Below are positions 53,077 to 60,542 of a stretch of 64,000 nucleotides of DNA, piece after piece. The stretch's first letter is position 1. Every line of letters begins with the position of its first letter. A program made the position numbers and the translations under genes. This DNA is from Pedobacter kyonggii (GTDB lineage: Bacteria > Bacteroidota > Bacteroidia > Sphingobacteriales > Sphingobacteriaceae), in contig NZ_SIXF01000008.1 in the NCBI RefSeq assembly GCF_004310665.1, positions 147,815 to 211,814 of the forward strand. Reading direction: 5' to 3'. The notes under the pieces were generated by a model. The model was not told the origin of the DNA, searched no databases, and worked only from the letters and a program-made list of their open reading frames with translations.

Positions 53077-54318
53077 CTATTTTTTTTGGATTACATTAAC
53101 CGGTGGTAAATAATCCATAGGTACACTATCTGCAATTTTCTCCCAGGCCCAGTAACCTGAATAAATCATCGAACGAGGGTTGTAAATAGATCCGTTTTCG
53201 TAAAAATATACCGGAACAACTTGTAAGGTGATGGTAGAAATCTGGTAATCTGGTATATCCAAAGGCCTTGCAATAGATAGGCCTATCCGGTTGGTATAAG
53301 AATGATCTTCCCTTTCTTTGGTGTAAACAACATAAAGTTGATCAGTAAAATTGAAGCTTTTAATACTTTGATTCTTCACATGTACCAATGTATCCTGCGT
53401 TACCGGAGCGCGGCTTAAAATAGAAATCCCATTTGGAAGATTTTTCTTCTTGATCCAATAGCTCAAAGAATCTCCAGGCGTAAAAGTTAATGTGCGTGTT
53501 AAGCCATCCTGTACTTTTGATAAGCGTTTAATGCTGGCGTTAATCATGCTATCAGAAGGTTTATCCGGATTTGGTATTGTAACGAGTTTATTAATAATAA
53601 ACCCCTCTTCGGTGGCGCGGTGATGATAAATGGATCTAAAAAAGTGTTGTGGAGAACCTAAATAAGCGGTAATCCGCTTTTGTTCCCAAATTTTCTTCCG
53701 GCGTGCCGATCCTTTTAAATCTTCGTAATACGGAAAACCTTCATAATAAATGATCCTGGTTTTGCTATCGTATTCAAAATTGTTCAGCAGGTATTTAATG
53801 CGGTATCCAAGCGCCTTGTTTTCAATAATCAGAAATTGGGTGGTTTTTACTGTAAGTTTATGTTCCTCTTTATCGTAATCGATAATCAGTATGTTCGGAT
53901 TGATGAGTTTACATTGTTCTGCATTGGGGGTGGTGCCAATAAAATACCCCTTAAACATGGCAATATAATGTTCCCTGTTCGGATCGGGTTTAATGGTTAC
54001 TTCGGCCAATTGGGTTACACTTTCTTCGAGGATAAGATCCAGTTTTACGGCTTTATCAGCAATCACTACATTTTTGTTTAAAGCTTTATAGCCGATTAAT
54101 TGTACTAAAATATCGTAGTTGCCTGGTTTTAGCGGTAGTGTGTATGTGCCATCATTGTTAGAAACTGTTGCAATTTTATAACCGCTTACATATACGCCAG
54201 CCCCAGGTAAAGCCTCACCACGTTTATCTTTTACCATGCCCGAAAGGATATAACTTTGTTGAGCAGAACAAAATTTACCGATAATTAATAATGAAAGTAG
54301 AAGTATAAAAAATTTCAT
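53077..54318 (-). CDS. Exported protein with CarboxypepD_reg-like domain, copy 2
   Basis: This 413-residue paralogue of the protein at 51234 has a signal peptide ending FCSAQQ, the same CarboxypepD_reg domain (SGMVKDKRGEALPGAGVYVS) and the same C-terminal part. Shared landmarks are NKALGYRIKYLLNNFEYDSK, GSPQHFFRSIYHHRATEEGF, YENGSIYNPRSMIYSGYWAW and VPMDYLPP. The two copies are roughly half identical by eye and so are an old duplication. No barrel or plug is present, unlike SusC proteins that carry the same N-terminal domain. The function is unknown. Confidence 0.78.
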   Translation of the reverse strand: MKFFILLLSLLIIGKFCSAQQSYILSGMVKDKRGEALPGAGVYVSGYKIATVSNNDGTYTLPLKPGNYDILVQLIGYKALNKNVVIADKAVKLDLILEESVTQLAEVTIKPDPNREHYIAMFKGYFIGTTPNAEQCKLINPNILIIDYDKEEHKLTVKTTQFLIIENKALGYRIKYLLNNFEYDSKTRIIYYEGFPYYEDLKGSARRKKIWEQKRITAYLGSPQHFFRSIYHHRATEEGFIINKLVTIPNPDKPSDSMINASIKRLSKVQDGLTRTLTFTPGDSLSYWIKKKNLPNGISILSRAPVTQDTLVHVKNQSIKSFNFTDQLYVVYTKEREDHSYTNRIGLSIARPLDIPDYQISTITLQVVPVYFYENGSIYNPRSMIYSGYWAWEKIADSVPMDYLPPVNVIQKK

Positions 54319-54559
54319 TGATTAAATATAAACTAATTATTTAGTTTTTGTAAGCTGTAGATGTAAAATTATTATTGCTTTTCTTCGTGGTGTTAGATAG
54401 GATGATACAAATCAACAATAATCTTATTTACAATCAGTCAGATATTACTATCTGACACTGAAGCAAATCAATATACTATTGATCTTTTATAAATACAGCT
54501 TAATCATGTGGGAGCACCTGACCATATATAAAGTTTTGCCAGAAAGTTTAGAAGTTTTA

Positions 54560-56212
54560 TTAAGCGAGCAACTCCCGTGCATTTTCCATGGCAGATGAGC
54601 CTGGGTTTTTACCGCTTAACATTTCGGCAATTATACCAATACGTTCTTCTTGTTTAAGTTTGCGGATGCCTGTTGTGGTTTTTCCACGGTCTTCGTTTTT
54701 ATGAACAAAGTAATGCGATATGCCCTTGGCTGCAATTTGTGGTAGGTGCGTAATCGAAATCACCTGCATGTGCTGCCCTAAGTCGGCAATTACTTCTCCA
54801 ACTTTTAAGGCGGTTTCACCAGAAATTCCTGTATCGATCTCGTCGAAAATAATGGTCGGTAACGAAGTGTGCTTGGCCAATAAAGCTTTTATGGCCAACA
54901 TCAACCTTGATAACTCACCACCAGATGCTACTTTATTGACCGGGGCAGGCGCTTGGCCAGCATTGGCCGTAAAGAGGAGATTTATTTCGTCTAAACCATC
55001 TTTATTCAGATCGGTCAATGGTTTTTGATCTAGCACCAACTTGGCATTTAGCATGCCCACTTTTTTTAAGGTAATGCTGGTTTGCTCTTCTACAACTTTA
55101 ATTGCTTTTTTACGGTTGGTACTTAATTGATCGGCTTGCTTGTGCAGTTCTTTTTTAAGTTGATCTATTTCTTTCTGTAGTTTCTCAATATGCTCATCAG
55201 AAGATAACAGTTTGTTCAGATTCTCTTCCAATTGTTTTTGAAGTGCCAGTAATTCGGTATTATTAGCAACCCGGTGTTTTTGCTGGAGTGAATAAAAAAG
55301 ATCGAGTCTTTGATTGACCAGCTCTAAACGATCAGCGCTGTGTACGGTATTCTCTTCAATGCCAGAAACCTCGTCGGTAATGTCTTTAATTTCGATAATC
55401 GATGAACGTAAACGTTCGTAGAGCACATTAATTGCCGGATCGAATTTTTCTATACTCTGCAATTGTAACGATGCTTCTTTTAAAATCTGAAGGGCAGAAG
55501 GTTCACTTTCATTAATTAAACCGGAAGCGGTAAGTAAAGCTCTTTTTATGGTTTCAGCATGTGTTAAACGTTCTAACTCTTGCTCTAAGTCTTCCTGTTC
55601 GCCTTCTTGTAATTTTGCCAGTTCGAGTTCGTTAAACAGAAATTGCTCATAATCTTGCTTGTTTCTCGCTTTGTCTGCCTCAATAACCAATTTCTTCAAT
55701 AGATTGGTATCTTGTCTTAGTTTTTTAAACCCGCTGCGGTAATTAAACAATAGCGATTGGTGGTTAGCTAAAGAATCGACAATTAACAGTTGAAAATCGG
55801 CATCGTTAATCTCTTGTGTGGCATGCTGAGAATGGATGTCGATCAGCTTTTCGCCAATTTGTTTAAGAATGGATAAATTAACCGGTGTATCGTTAATAAA
55901 CGATCTGGTTTTACCATCTATAGATATCTCTCTACGCAGTATACTTTCGTTCGAGAAATCTAAATCATTTTCTTCAAAAAGTTCTTTCAGGTTTTCATCT
56001 GCCAATGCAAAACTTCCTTCAATAACACATTTTTTATCCTGATTAAAAAAGTATTTGCTTTCTGCGCGCTGGCCTAAAATTAGCGACAATGCTCCTAAAA
56101 TGATGGATTTACCAGCGCCAGTTTCACCTGTTATAATATTTAAGCCCTTATCAAATTCGATATCAAGACTGTCAATTAATGCGTAATTACGTATAGAAAG
56201 TTTTTGTAGCAT
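54560..56212 (-). CDS. recN: DNA repair protein RecN
   Basis: This 550-residue SMC-like ATPase acts early in double-strand break repair. It begins MLQKLSIRNYALIDSLDIEF, then Walker A GETGAGKS (29-36), a two-part coiled coil (about 150-380), the signature VASGGELSRLMLAIK, Walker B TIIFDEIDTGISG and ISITHLPQIAAKG. The length is usual. In many Bacteroidota recN follows DUF4835 directly; here blaR1-blaI and a tandem repeat intervene. The promoter box TATTTTTG lies seven bases before the start. Confidence 0.95.
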   Translation of the reverse strand: MLQKLSIRNYALIDSLDIEFDKGLNIITGETGAGKSIILGALSLILGQRAESKYFFNQDKKCVIEGSFALADENLKELFEENDLDFSNESILRREISIDGKTRSFINDTPVNLSILKQIGEKLIDIHSQHATQEINDADFQLLIVDSLANHQSLLFNYRSGFKKLRQDTNLLKKLVIEADKARNKQDYEQFLFNELELAKLQEGEQEDLEQELERLTHAETIKRALLTASGLINESEPSALQILKEASLQLQSIEKFDPAINVLYERLRSSIIEIKDITDEVSGIEENTVHSADRLELVNQRLDLFYSLQQKHRVANNTELLALQKQLEENLNKLLSSDEHIEKLQKEIDQLKKELHKQADQLSTNRKKAIKVVEEQTSITLKKVGMLNAKLVLDQKPLTDLNKDGLDEINLLFTANAGQAPAPVNKVASGGELSRLMLAIKALLAKHTSLPTIIFDEIDTGISGETALKVGEVIADLGQHMQVISITHLPQIAAKGISHYFVHKNEDRGKTTTGIRKLKQEERIGIIAEMLSGKNPGSSAMENARELLA

Positions 56213-56219
56213 AGCTAAG

Positions 56220-56227
56220 CAAAAATA
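56220..56227 (-). promoter_or_regulatory. -7 promoter box TATTTTTG of recN
   Basis: This TAnnTTTG match on the minus strand leaves seven bases to the recN ATG at 56212, so the transcript should have a leader of only a few bases. No good -33 TTG is at 17-23 bp. Confidence 0.45.
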
Positions 56228-56251
56228 TTAAAATTTATTCAACAGGTGAAT

Positions 56252-56287
56252 ACAAAACAAAAACAGCGAAGAATAATCTTCGCTGTT
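56252..56287 (-). terminator. Rho-independent terminator after blaR1
   Basis: AACAGCGAAGA (56262-56272) pairs perfectly with TCTTCGCTGTT (56277-56287) around ATAA. On the minus strand it is followed by TTTTGTTTTG. Confidence 0.88.
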
Positions 56288-56312
56288 CATGATCTGTTTG
56301 GTTTATGTGTTG

Positions 56313-58355
56313 TTATTTTATCGAAATACTAATTGCATTATCATCAGCAATTTTTAAATTGGCTGCCTGAACATAACTTTTTACGGCCAATTGATCAGCA
56401 TGGGTAAAATTAGATTTTTTATACGTTACTACAGCGTTTAGTGTGTTCAAAGCTTTAACAGCACTTGTGAAATCTTGATTATTATATAACATCACGGCCG
56501 GAGTTACTTGTGAGCTTTTATTTCCGCCTTCTACCTTTTTCTCTTTCTTCTCCATTTTCTCTTTCAGCTCTTTTACCTCTATATCGAATTTTTCTTTCAG
56601 TTTTTTATATTCTTCGCTCTGTCTTACTTTACTATTAGTGTTATTGTTGTCGTTGTAATAAAATATAGCACCATCTGGGCTTGTCAGTATATTTCTATTT
56701 CCTTTAAATAGCGAATCCGAATTTAACCTTCTCATTGCGGATAATCTTGCAATTTCTCCTGATTTTAAAGCATGTGTTCTGATATTCTCTATTTGTGCTC
56801 TAAATTCTGGTGTATTCACTTTAGCAGCCATATCTTCGCCCATTTTTTTCCATTTGGCCTGTGCCTCTGGCGAACCGAATTCTTTGTTCATATCTTCAGC
56901 CATTTTTTTCCATTTTGCCTGGGCTTCTGGTGAATTGTATTGTTTGGCAATATCTTCTCCGAATTTTTTCCATTTAGCTTGTGCTTCTGGCGAACTGTAT
57001 TGTTTGGCGATATCTTCTCCAAATTTTTTCCATTTAGCTTGTGCTTCTGGTGAATTATACTCTTTATGTATTTTTGCAAGCAATAGCGAATCGCTGAACT
57101 TGAATTTAAAATTACTGTCGGTATGTAGTCTGTAGATATTTTTTCCTGCAAAAAGCTCATCTCTGTAAAAATCTTTTCTTAGGCTATCAGGCATTTCTTT
57201 TACCGAATTGTATTCGGTTTTTTTGCCATTCGCATCAATGGTAACAATTTTAATTTTACGTTTTTTGGTGGTATCAGAGCAAACATTGGTTTCCGCATCA
57301 CAATTATTGATCAGGCTCAAAACTTCAATTTTATGTGCTTTTTTATTTTCTTTTTTCTTTTCTGTTGGATTGATCCAAGCAATAGAAAACAAGCAGGCTA
57401 CCCCTAAAGTTAAGGCTGCCATTTGTTGTTTGGCGTTTAAATAATTTGTTTTCATATTGGTTATTCTTTTTATGCGTTGATACAAATTCTGGGTCTTGCC
57501 TGTTGCTGCCAGTGCATAAGCAGGACTGTTTTTGTCTTTTAATAATTCGAGTTTAAGTAGGGCATGGGCATAATTCAATGGTTTTCCGGTAATTTTTAAT
57601 ACCAGATCATCACAGGCATGCTCGCGCTCAATGTGTATAAATCTACCAGCCATCCACACAAATGGATTATAGAATAATAAGGTTTCTATGGCTGTTTTAA
57701 TCAGGTTCAATAAGAAATCGTTTCTTCTGATGTGTGATAACTCATGGATTAATATCGCTTCTACCTGATCGTTGTCTAATTGGTTTACCAGGGCCAATGG
57801 AAATAATACCACAGGTTTTAAATAACCGATAACTAAGGGCACATTAACAATAGAAGACAAATGGAACTGGATAACTTTATTAATTTTGAGGTGGGCAGTT
57901 ACCTGCTCGAAAATGGCTTTCCAACTATCTGGAATGGCACTTAAACTTTCTTTCTTTAGTTTTGAAAGCTGACTATAGCCTTTAACGATGACGAATAACT
58001 GAAGCAAAATGCCAATAGTGTAAAATACGACTACCACTGGAAAATATTGCTCTGCCTTGCTGCTAAAACTTGGCGGTAGGTTGTTAAAGTATTGGTAAAC
58101 CTGTATATTTTGAGCATTGATTGCAGGGCCCTGATTATTTACATTCAATGTTAACTGATGAATGAAATTATAGCCAAAGCCAATAAACATTAAAATGATG
58201 GCGGCAAAAGCAAGGTTGTGCTTATATTTTGCAGCCAACTTCGGAATGCTTAACATTACGATAAATAATATGCCATAAATAATGGCGCTTTGCCAAAGTG
58301 AGTTTAAAATACTCCAGCCAAATGCTTTGATGAACTGTTGTAATAAAGTTTCCAT
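56313..58355 (-). CDS. BlaR1-like M56 family membrane metallopeptidase with internal repeats
   Basis: This 680-residue sensor-type protein begins with a membrane domain of about four helices (residues 10-330) carrying the zinc peptidase motif HELSH (204-208) and a downstream EREHACDD. In M56/BlaR1 systems a signal activates this peptidase, which cuts the BlaI repressor. Here the C-terminal region is not a penicillin-binding domain. It has a linker (380-430), then four tandem 20-residue repeats with core SPEAQAKWKK(F/M)(G/A)ED (431-510) plus a degenerate fifth (511-530), and a coiled coil (about 570-610). It follows blaI on the same strand after 97 bp. Confidence 0.88.
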   Translation of the reverse strand: METLLQQFIKAFGWSILNSLWQSAIIYGILFIVMLSIPKLAAKYKHNLAFAAIILMFIGFGYNFIHQLTLNVNNQGPAINAQNIQVYQYFNNLPPSFSSKAEQYFPVVVVFYTIGILLQLFVIVKGYSQLSKLKKESLSAIPDSWKAIFEQVTAHLKINKVIQFHLSSIVNVPLVIGYLKPVVLFPLALVNQLDNDQVEAILIHELSHIRRNDFLLNLIKTAIETLLFYNPFVWMAGRFIHIEREHACDDLVLKITGKPLNYAHALLKLELLKDKNSPAYALAATGKTQNLYQRIKRITNMKTNYLNAKQQMAALTLGVACLFSIAWINPTEKKKENKKAHKIEVLSLINNCDAETNVCSDTTKKRKIKIVTIDANGKKTEYNSVKEMPDSLRKDFYRDELFAGKNIYRLHTDSNFKFKFSDSLLLAKIHKEYNSPEAQAKWKKFGEDIAKQYSSPEAQAKWKKFGEDIAKQYNSPEAQAKWKKMAEDMNKEFGSPEAQAKWKKMGEDMAAKVNTPEFRAQIENIRTHALKSGEIARLSAMRRLNSDSLFKGNRNILTSPDGAIFYYNDNNNTNSKVRQSEEYKKLKEKFDIEVKELKEKMEKKEKKVEGGNKSSQVTPAVMLYNNQDFTSAVKALNTLNAVVTYKKSNFTHADQLAVKSYVQAANLKIADDNAISISIK
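56766..57065 (-). repeat. Five tandem 60-bp units coding for 20-residue repeats in the blaR1-like gene
   Basis: Four units encode (K)xYxSPEAQAKWKKxxEDxx with a 20-residue period, and a fifth is degenerate. DNA units are nearly identical in the two middle copies (TTTTTTCCATTTAGCTTGTG twice on +), so they expand by slippage or recombination. Confidence 0.9.
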
Positions 58356-58452
58356 AACGGTGGTTTTAATTTTTGATACGGGGACAATCCGAAAATGTTA
58401 CTGTTTTTATTAGGGATCTAAACCCTACACCTTTCAACCTTCAACGCTAACC

Positions 58453-58824
58453 TTACCTTAGGCTATCTAAATACTTTTTTATCTCGTCAATCTCATCTGC
58501 ACTTGCACTGTGGTTACCCAAAGCCTGCATCACCAATCTCGCTGCCGATCCGTTAAATACGTTATCGATCATTTTGTTTACTAATTGTTTTTCAGTTTTA
58601 TCCTGACTAACAAGCGCTTTATAGATATGCGTTTTTTGATTGGTATCTCTTTCTACCATTCCTTTCTCGTGCAGAATCTGCATCAGTTTTAAAGTTGTGG
58701 TATACCCCGAGTCTTTTTTATTCAATGCCTCATGAACTTCTCTTACCGTTGCATTCCCCTTTTGCCAAAGCACCTGGAGGATTTCCATTTCACCTTCTGT
58801 TGGTTTGATGTTATGATTAGTCAT
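58453..58824 (-). CDS. blaI: BlaI/MecI/CopY family transcriptional repressor
   Basis: This 123-residue winged-helix repressor starts MTNHNIKPTEGEMEILQVLW, the BlaI hallmark, with the helix-turn-helix around residues 25-60 (REVHEALNKKDSGYTTTLKL, then MQILHEKGMVERD). A C-terminal dimerisation helix pair follows. It is the partner of the downstream M56 protein and would be cut by it. Two perfect TACGAA-N4-TTCGTA operators lie upstream of the start and bracket the promoter, so it probably represses its own operon. The target beyond blaI-blaR1 is unknown. Confidence 0.92.
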   Translation of the reverse strand: MTNHNIKPTEGEMEILQVLWQKGNATVREVHEALNKKDSGYTTTLKLMQILHEKGMVERDTNQKTHIYKALVSQDKTEKQLVNKMIDNVFNGSAARLVMQALGNHSASADEIDEIKKYLDSLR

Positions 58825-58837
58825 ATGTTACAAGTTG

Positions 58838-58853
58838 TACGAATTATTTCGTA
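58838..58853. promoter_or_regulatory. BlaI operator, promoter-downstream site
   Basis: TACGAATTATTTCGTA is a TACGAA-N4-TTCGTA palindrome immediately downstream of the -7 box and upstream of the blaI ATG. The spacing of half sites equals that of the second operator. Confidence 0.75.
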
Positions 58854-58855
58854 TT

Positions 58856-58886
58856 CAAATGTACGAAGATATTCGTAAGATCAAAA
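58856..58886 (-). promoter_or_regulatory. blaI promoter, TTTTG-N18-TACATTTG
   Basis: On the minus strand a -33 TTTTG (58886-58882) and a -7 box TACATTTG (58863-58856) are separated by 18 bp. The -7 box overlaps one operator by two bases and lies 2 bp from the other. Confidence 0.75.
58862..58877. promoter_or_regulatory. BlaI operator, spacer site
   Basis: TACGAAGATATTCGTA is a TACGAA-N4-TTCGTA palindrome between the -33 and -7 elements. The centres of the two operators are 24 bp apart. Confidence 0.78.
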
Positions 58887-58912
58887 TATTTTAACAAATT
58901 TTTAACTTTATT

Positions 58913-59600
58913 GGTTAATTGTCGAAACTGCTTAACCGGTTAAGTGTGATATAAGACGCATGGGAAGGTAGAATGTTGCATGCCTATGATGGTGGTTAAT
59001 TGTTAAAACTGGTTAATTGGTTAACTGTGCTATAAAACGCATGAGCAGGTGGCATGTTGCATGCTGTTACGCTTTAGAAAGGAAAAAGCCCACAATGAAA
59101 AACTAACCGTAGTTATTAAACCTGATTGATGTGGATACCCGCCCGTGTTTAAGGCCTGCAGGCGTATGAACGAAAGCAGGACTGGCTTTAATTGAAATGT
59201 TGAGATTGCTTTTCTAAATTTAATTAAAGCTAATAGAGAAACTACTTATAGGTTAACTGTTTGAACTGGTTAACTTGTACTATAGACACATGAGAAGGAA
59301 GCATGTTTTATGCCTATGATGGTGGTTAATTGTTAAAACTGGTTAATTGGTTAGCTGTGCTATAAAACGCATGAGCAGGTGGCATGTTTTATGCTGTTAG
59401 GCTTTAGAAAAGGAAACCACTACTATGAAAAACTAACCGAAGTTGTTAAACCTGATTGATGTGGATACCGGCCCGTGGATAAGGCCTGCAGGCGTATGAA
59501 CGAAAGCAGGATTAGCTTTAATTGAAATGTTGAGACTGCTTTCCCAAAAACAACCATCACAAATAGAAAAACTACGTAAGTGTTAACGTTGAACTGGTTA
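58913..59600. repeat. 330-bp tandem duplication with partial third copy
   Basis: Copy 1 (about 58913-59250) and copy 2 (59251-59580) share long exact stretches such as CCTATGATGGTGGTTAATTG at 58983 and 59313, and GTGGATACC at 59131 and 59461: exactly 330 bp apart. The start of a third unit (GTTAACGTTGAACTGGTTAA) follows at 59582. Each unit contains a member of the CCTGATTGATG/GCAGGACT repeat family. The interval 58825-59648 has no supported gene. Confidence 0.9.
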
Positions 59601-59648
59601 ACTGAAAGTTATTTTACGATTAACCGATTAACCAGTTAACCAAAAAAA

Positions 59649-60542
59649 CTAATTTTTCTTCAGTCCTTCGTATTTTCCAATATTCGCCGGATCGATTTCT
59701 GCCAACATGTTGTAAGCTTTCATGCGTTCCTGGCCGTTTAGTTTAGAAAGTACATTGGTTACTTCTTCGGCCTTAGATGCGAAATAAACATTAGGGAAAA
59801 TGGAACCCAGTTTCTGCTTATCCATTTGTTGCAGAGCAGGTAGGGCAGCAACAATCTGTGTTAAACCCTTATCATTATCGGTTAGCTGATCCAGGCCGCT
59901 TAAATGGTAGCTATAGATGAAATTGCGCAGTTCGCTAAAAATAGGATTCAAAACGTTTTCGTTAAACCAAAAACGATTGCGTAAACCATCGGCTGCTCTC
60001 CAGCCAGTATTGCCCGAAGCTTGCGCAAGGTTAATGATGTTCTGTGCTTTTTTATAAAACGGAGTTCCGCCCATTTTGCTGAAGCTATCTTTATCCATTC
60101 CGATGATGGTATAAGCGTAGTAGGTGAGGAGGGCACTGATATTGGAAATATAATTCTGATCAGAAAAGTCGATTGTAGCACCATCATTGAAATTAAAATC
60201 GAAATTCTTATCGCTCATATTTAACAAAGTGCTATTGTAAGAGCTGTTAAAAACCGGGCGACTGCTTTGAATCTGCGCTTCGGCAATATAGCCGGAACCA
60301 CCATCCCATGCATTGATGGTGATGACAAAACTACATTCAATCCGTTCCTGAGGCTTATAACTTTCGTTGCTGAACTTGTTATTATTTAAAAAATCGCGGA
60401 TTGTTTTTTGCAAAGCATCTAAAGTTGGTTTGCTAATATTCGAAACCTGTGGAGCCAGCAAAGTTATCCTCGCATTTAACTCCTGCGCATGCAGTTTCCC
60501 GAAACCTAGCAATAACAATATCCAGACAATCTTTTTTATCAT
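59649..60542 (-). CDS. DUF4835 family exported protein
   Basis: This 297-residue exported protein has a signal peptide ending KLHAQE. Family blocks are LNARITLLAPQVSNISKPTL, ECSFVITINAWDGGSGYIAE, STLLNMSDKNFDFNF and FYKKAQNIINLAQASGNTGW. DUF4835 proteins are found next to coaBC in Bacteroidota and are of unknown function; some studies associate them with the cell envelope or gliding/secretion, which I cannot test here. The ATG at 60542 overlaps the coaBC stop codon as ATGA, so the two genes are probably translationally coupled. Confidence 0.88.
   Translation of the reverse strand: MIKKIVWILLLLGFGKLHAQELNARITLLAPQVSNISKPTLDALQKTIRDFLNNNKFSNESYKPQERIECSFVITINAWDGGSGYIAEAQIQSSRPVFNSSYNSTLLNMSDKNFDFNFNDGATIDFSDQNYISNISALLTYYAYTIIGMDKDSFSKMGGTPFYKKAQNIINLAQASGNTGWRAADGLRNRFWFNENVLNPIFSELRNFIYSYHLSGLDQLTDNDKGLTQIVAALPALQQMDKQKLGSIFPNVYFASKAEEVTNVLSKLNGQERMKAYNMLAEIDPANIGKYEGLKKN

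Noticed and set aside
56854-57135. Open frames on + and in another minus frame across the 60-bp repeats of blaR1
   Set aside because: They are open only because the repeat period is a multiple of three; the repeated peptides are shadows of the SPEAQAKWKK units.
58913-59600. CRISPR-like array
   Set aside because: There are only two full copies of a 330-bp unit, with no short direct repeats or unique spacers and no cas genes.
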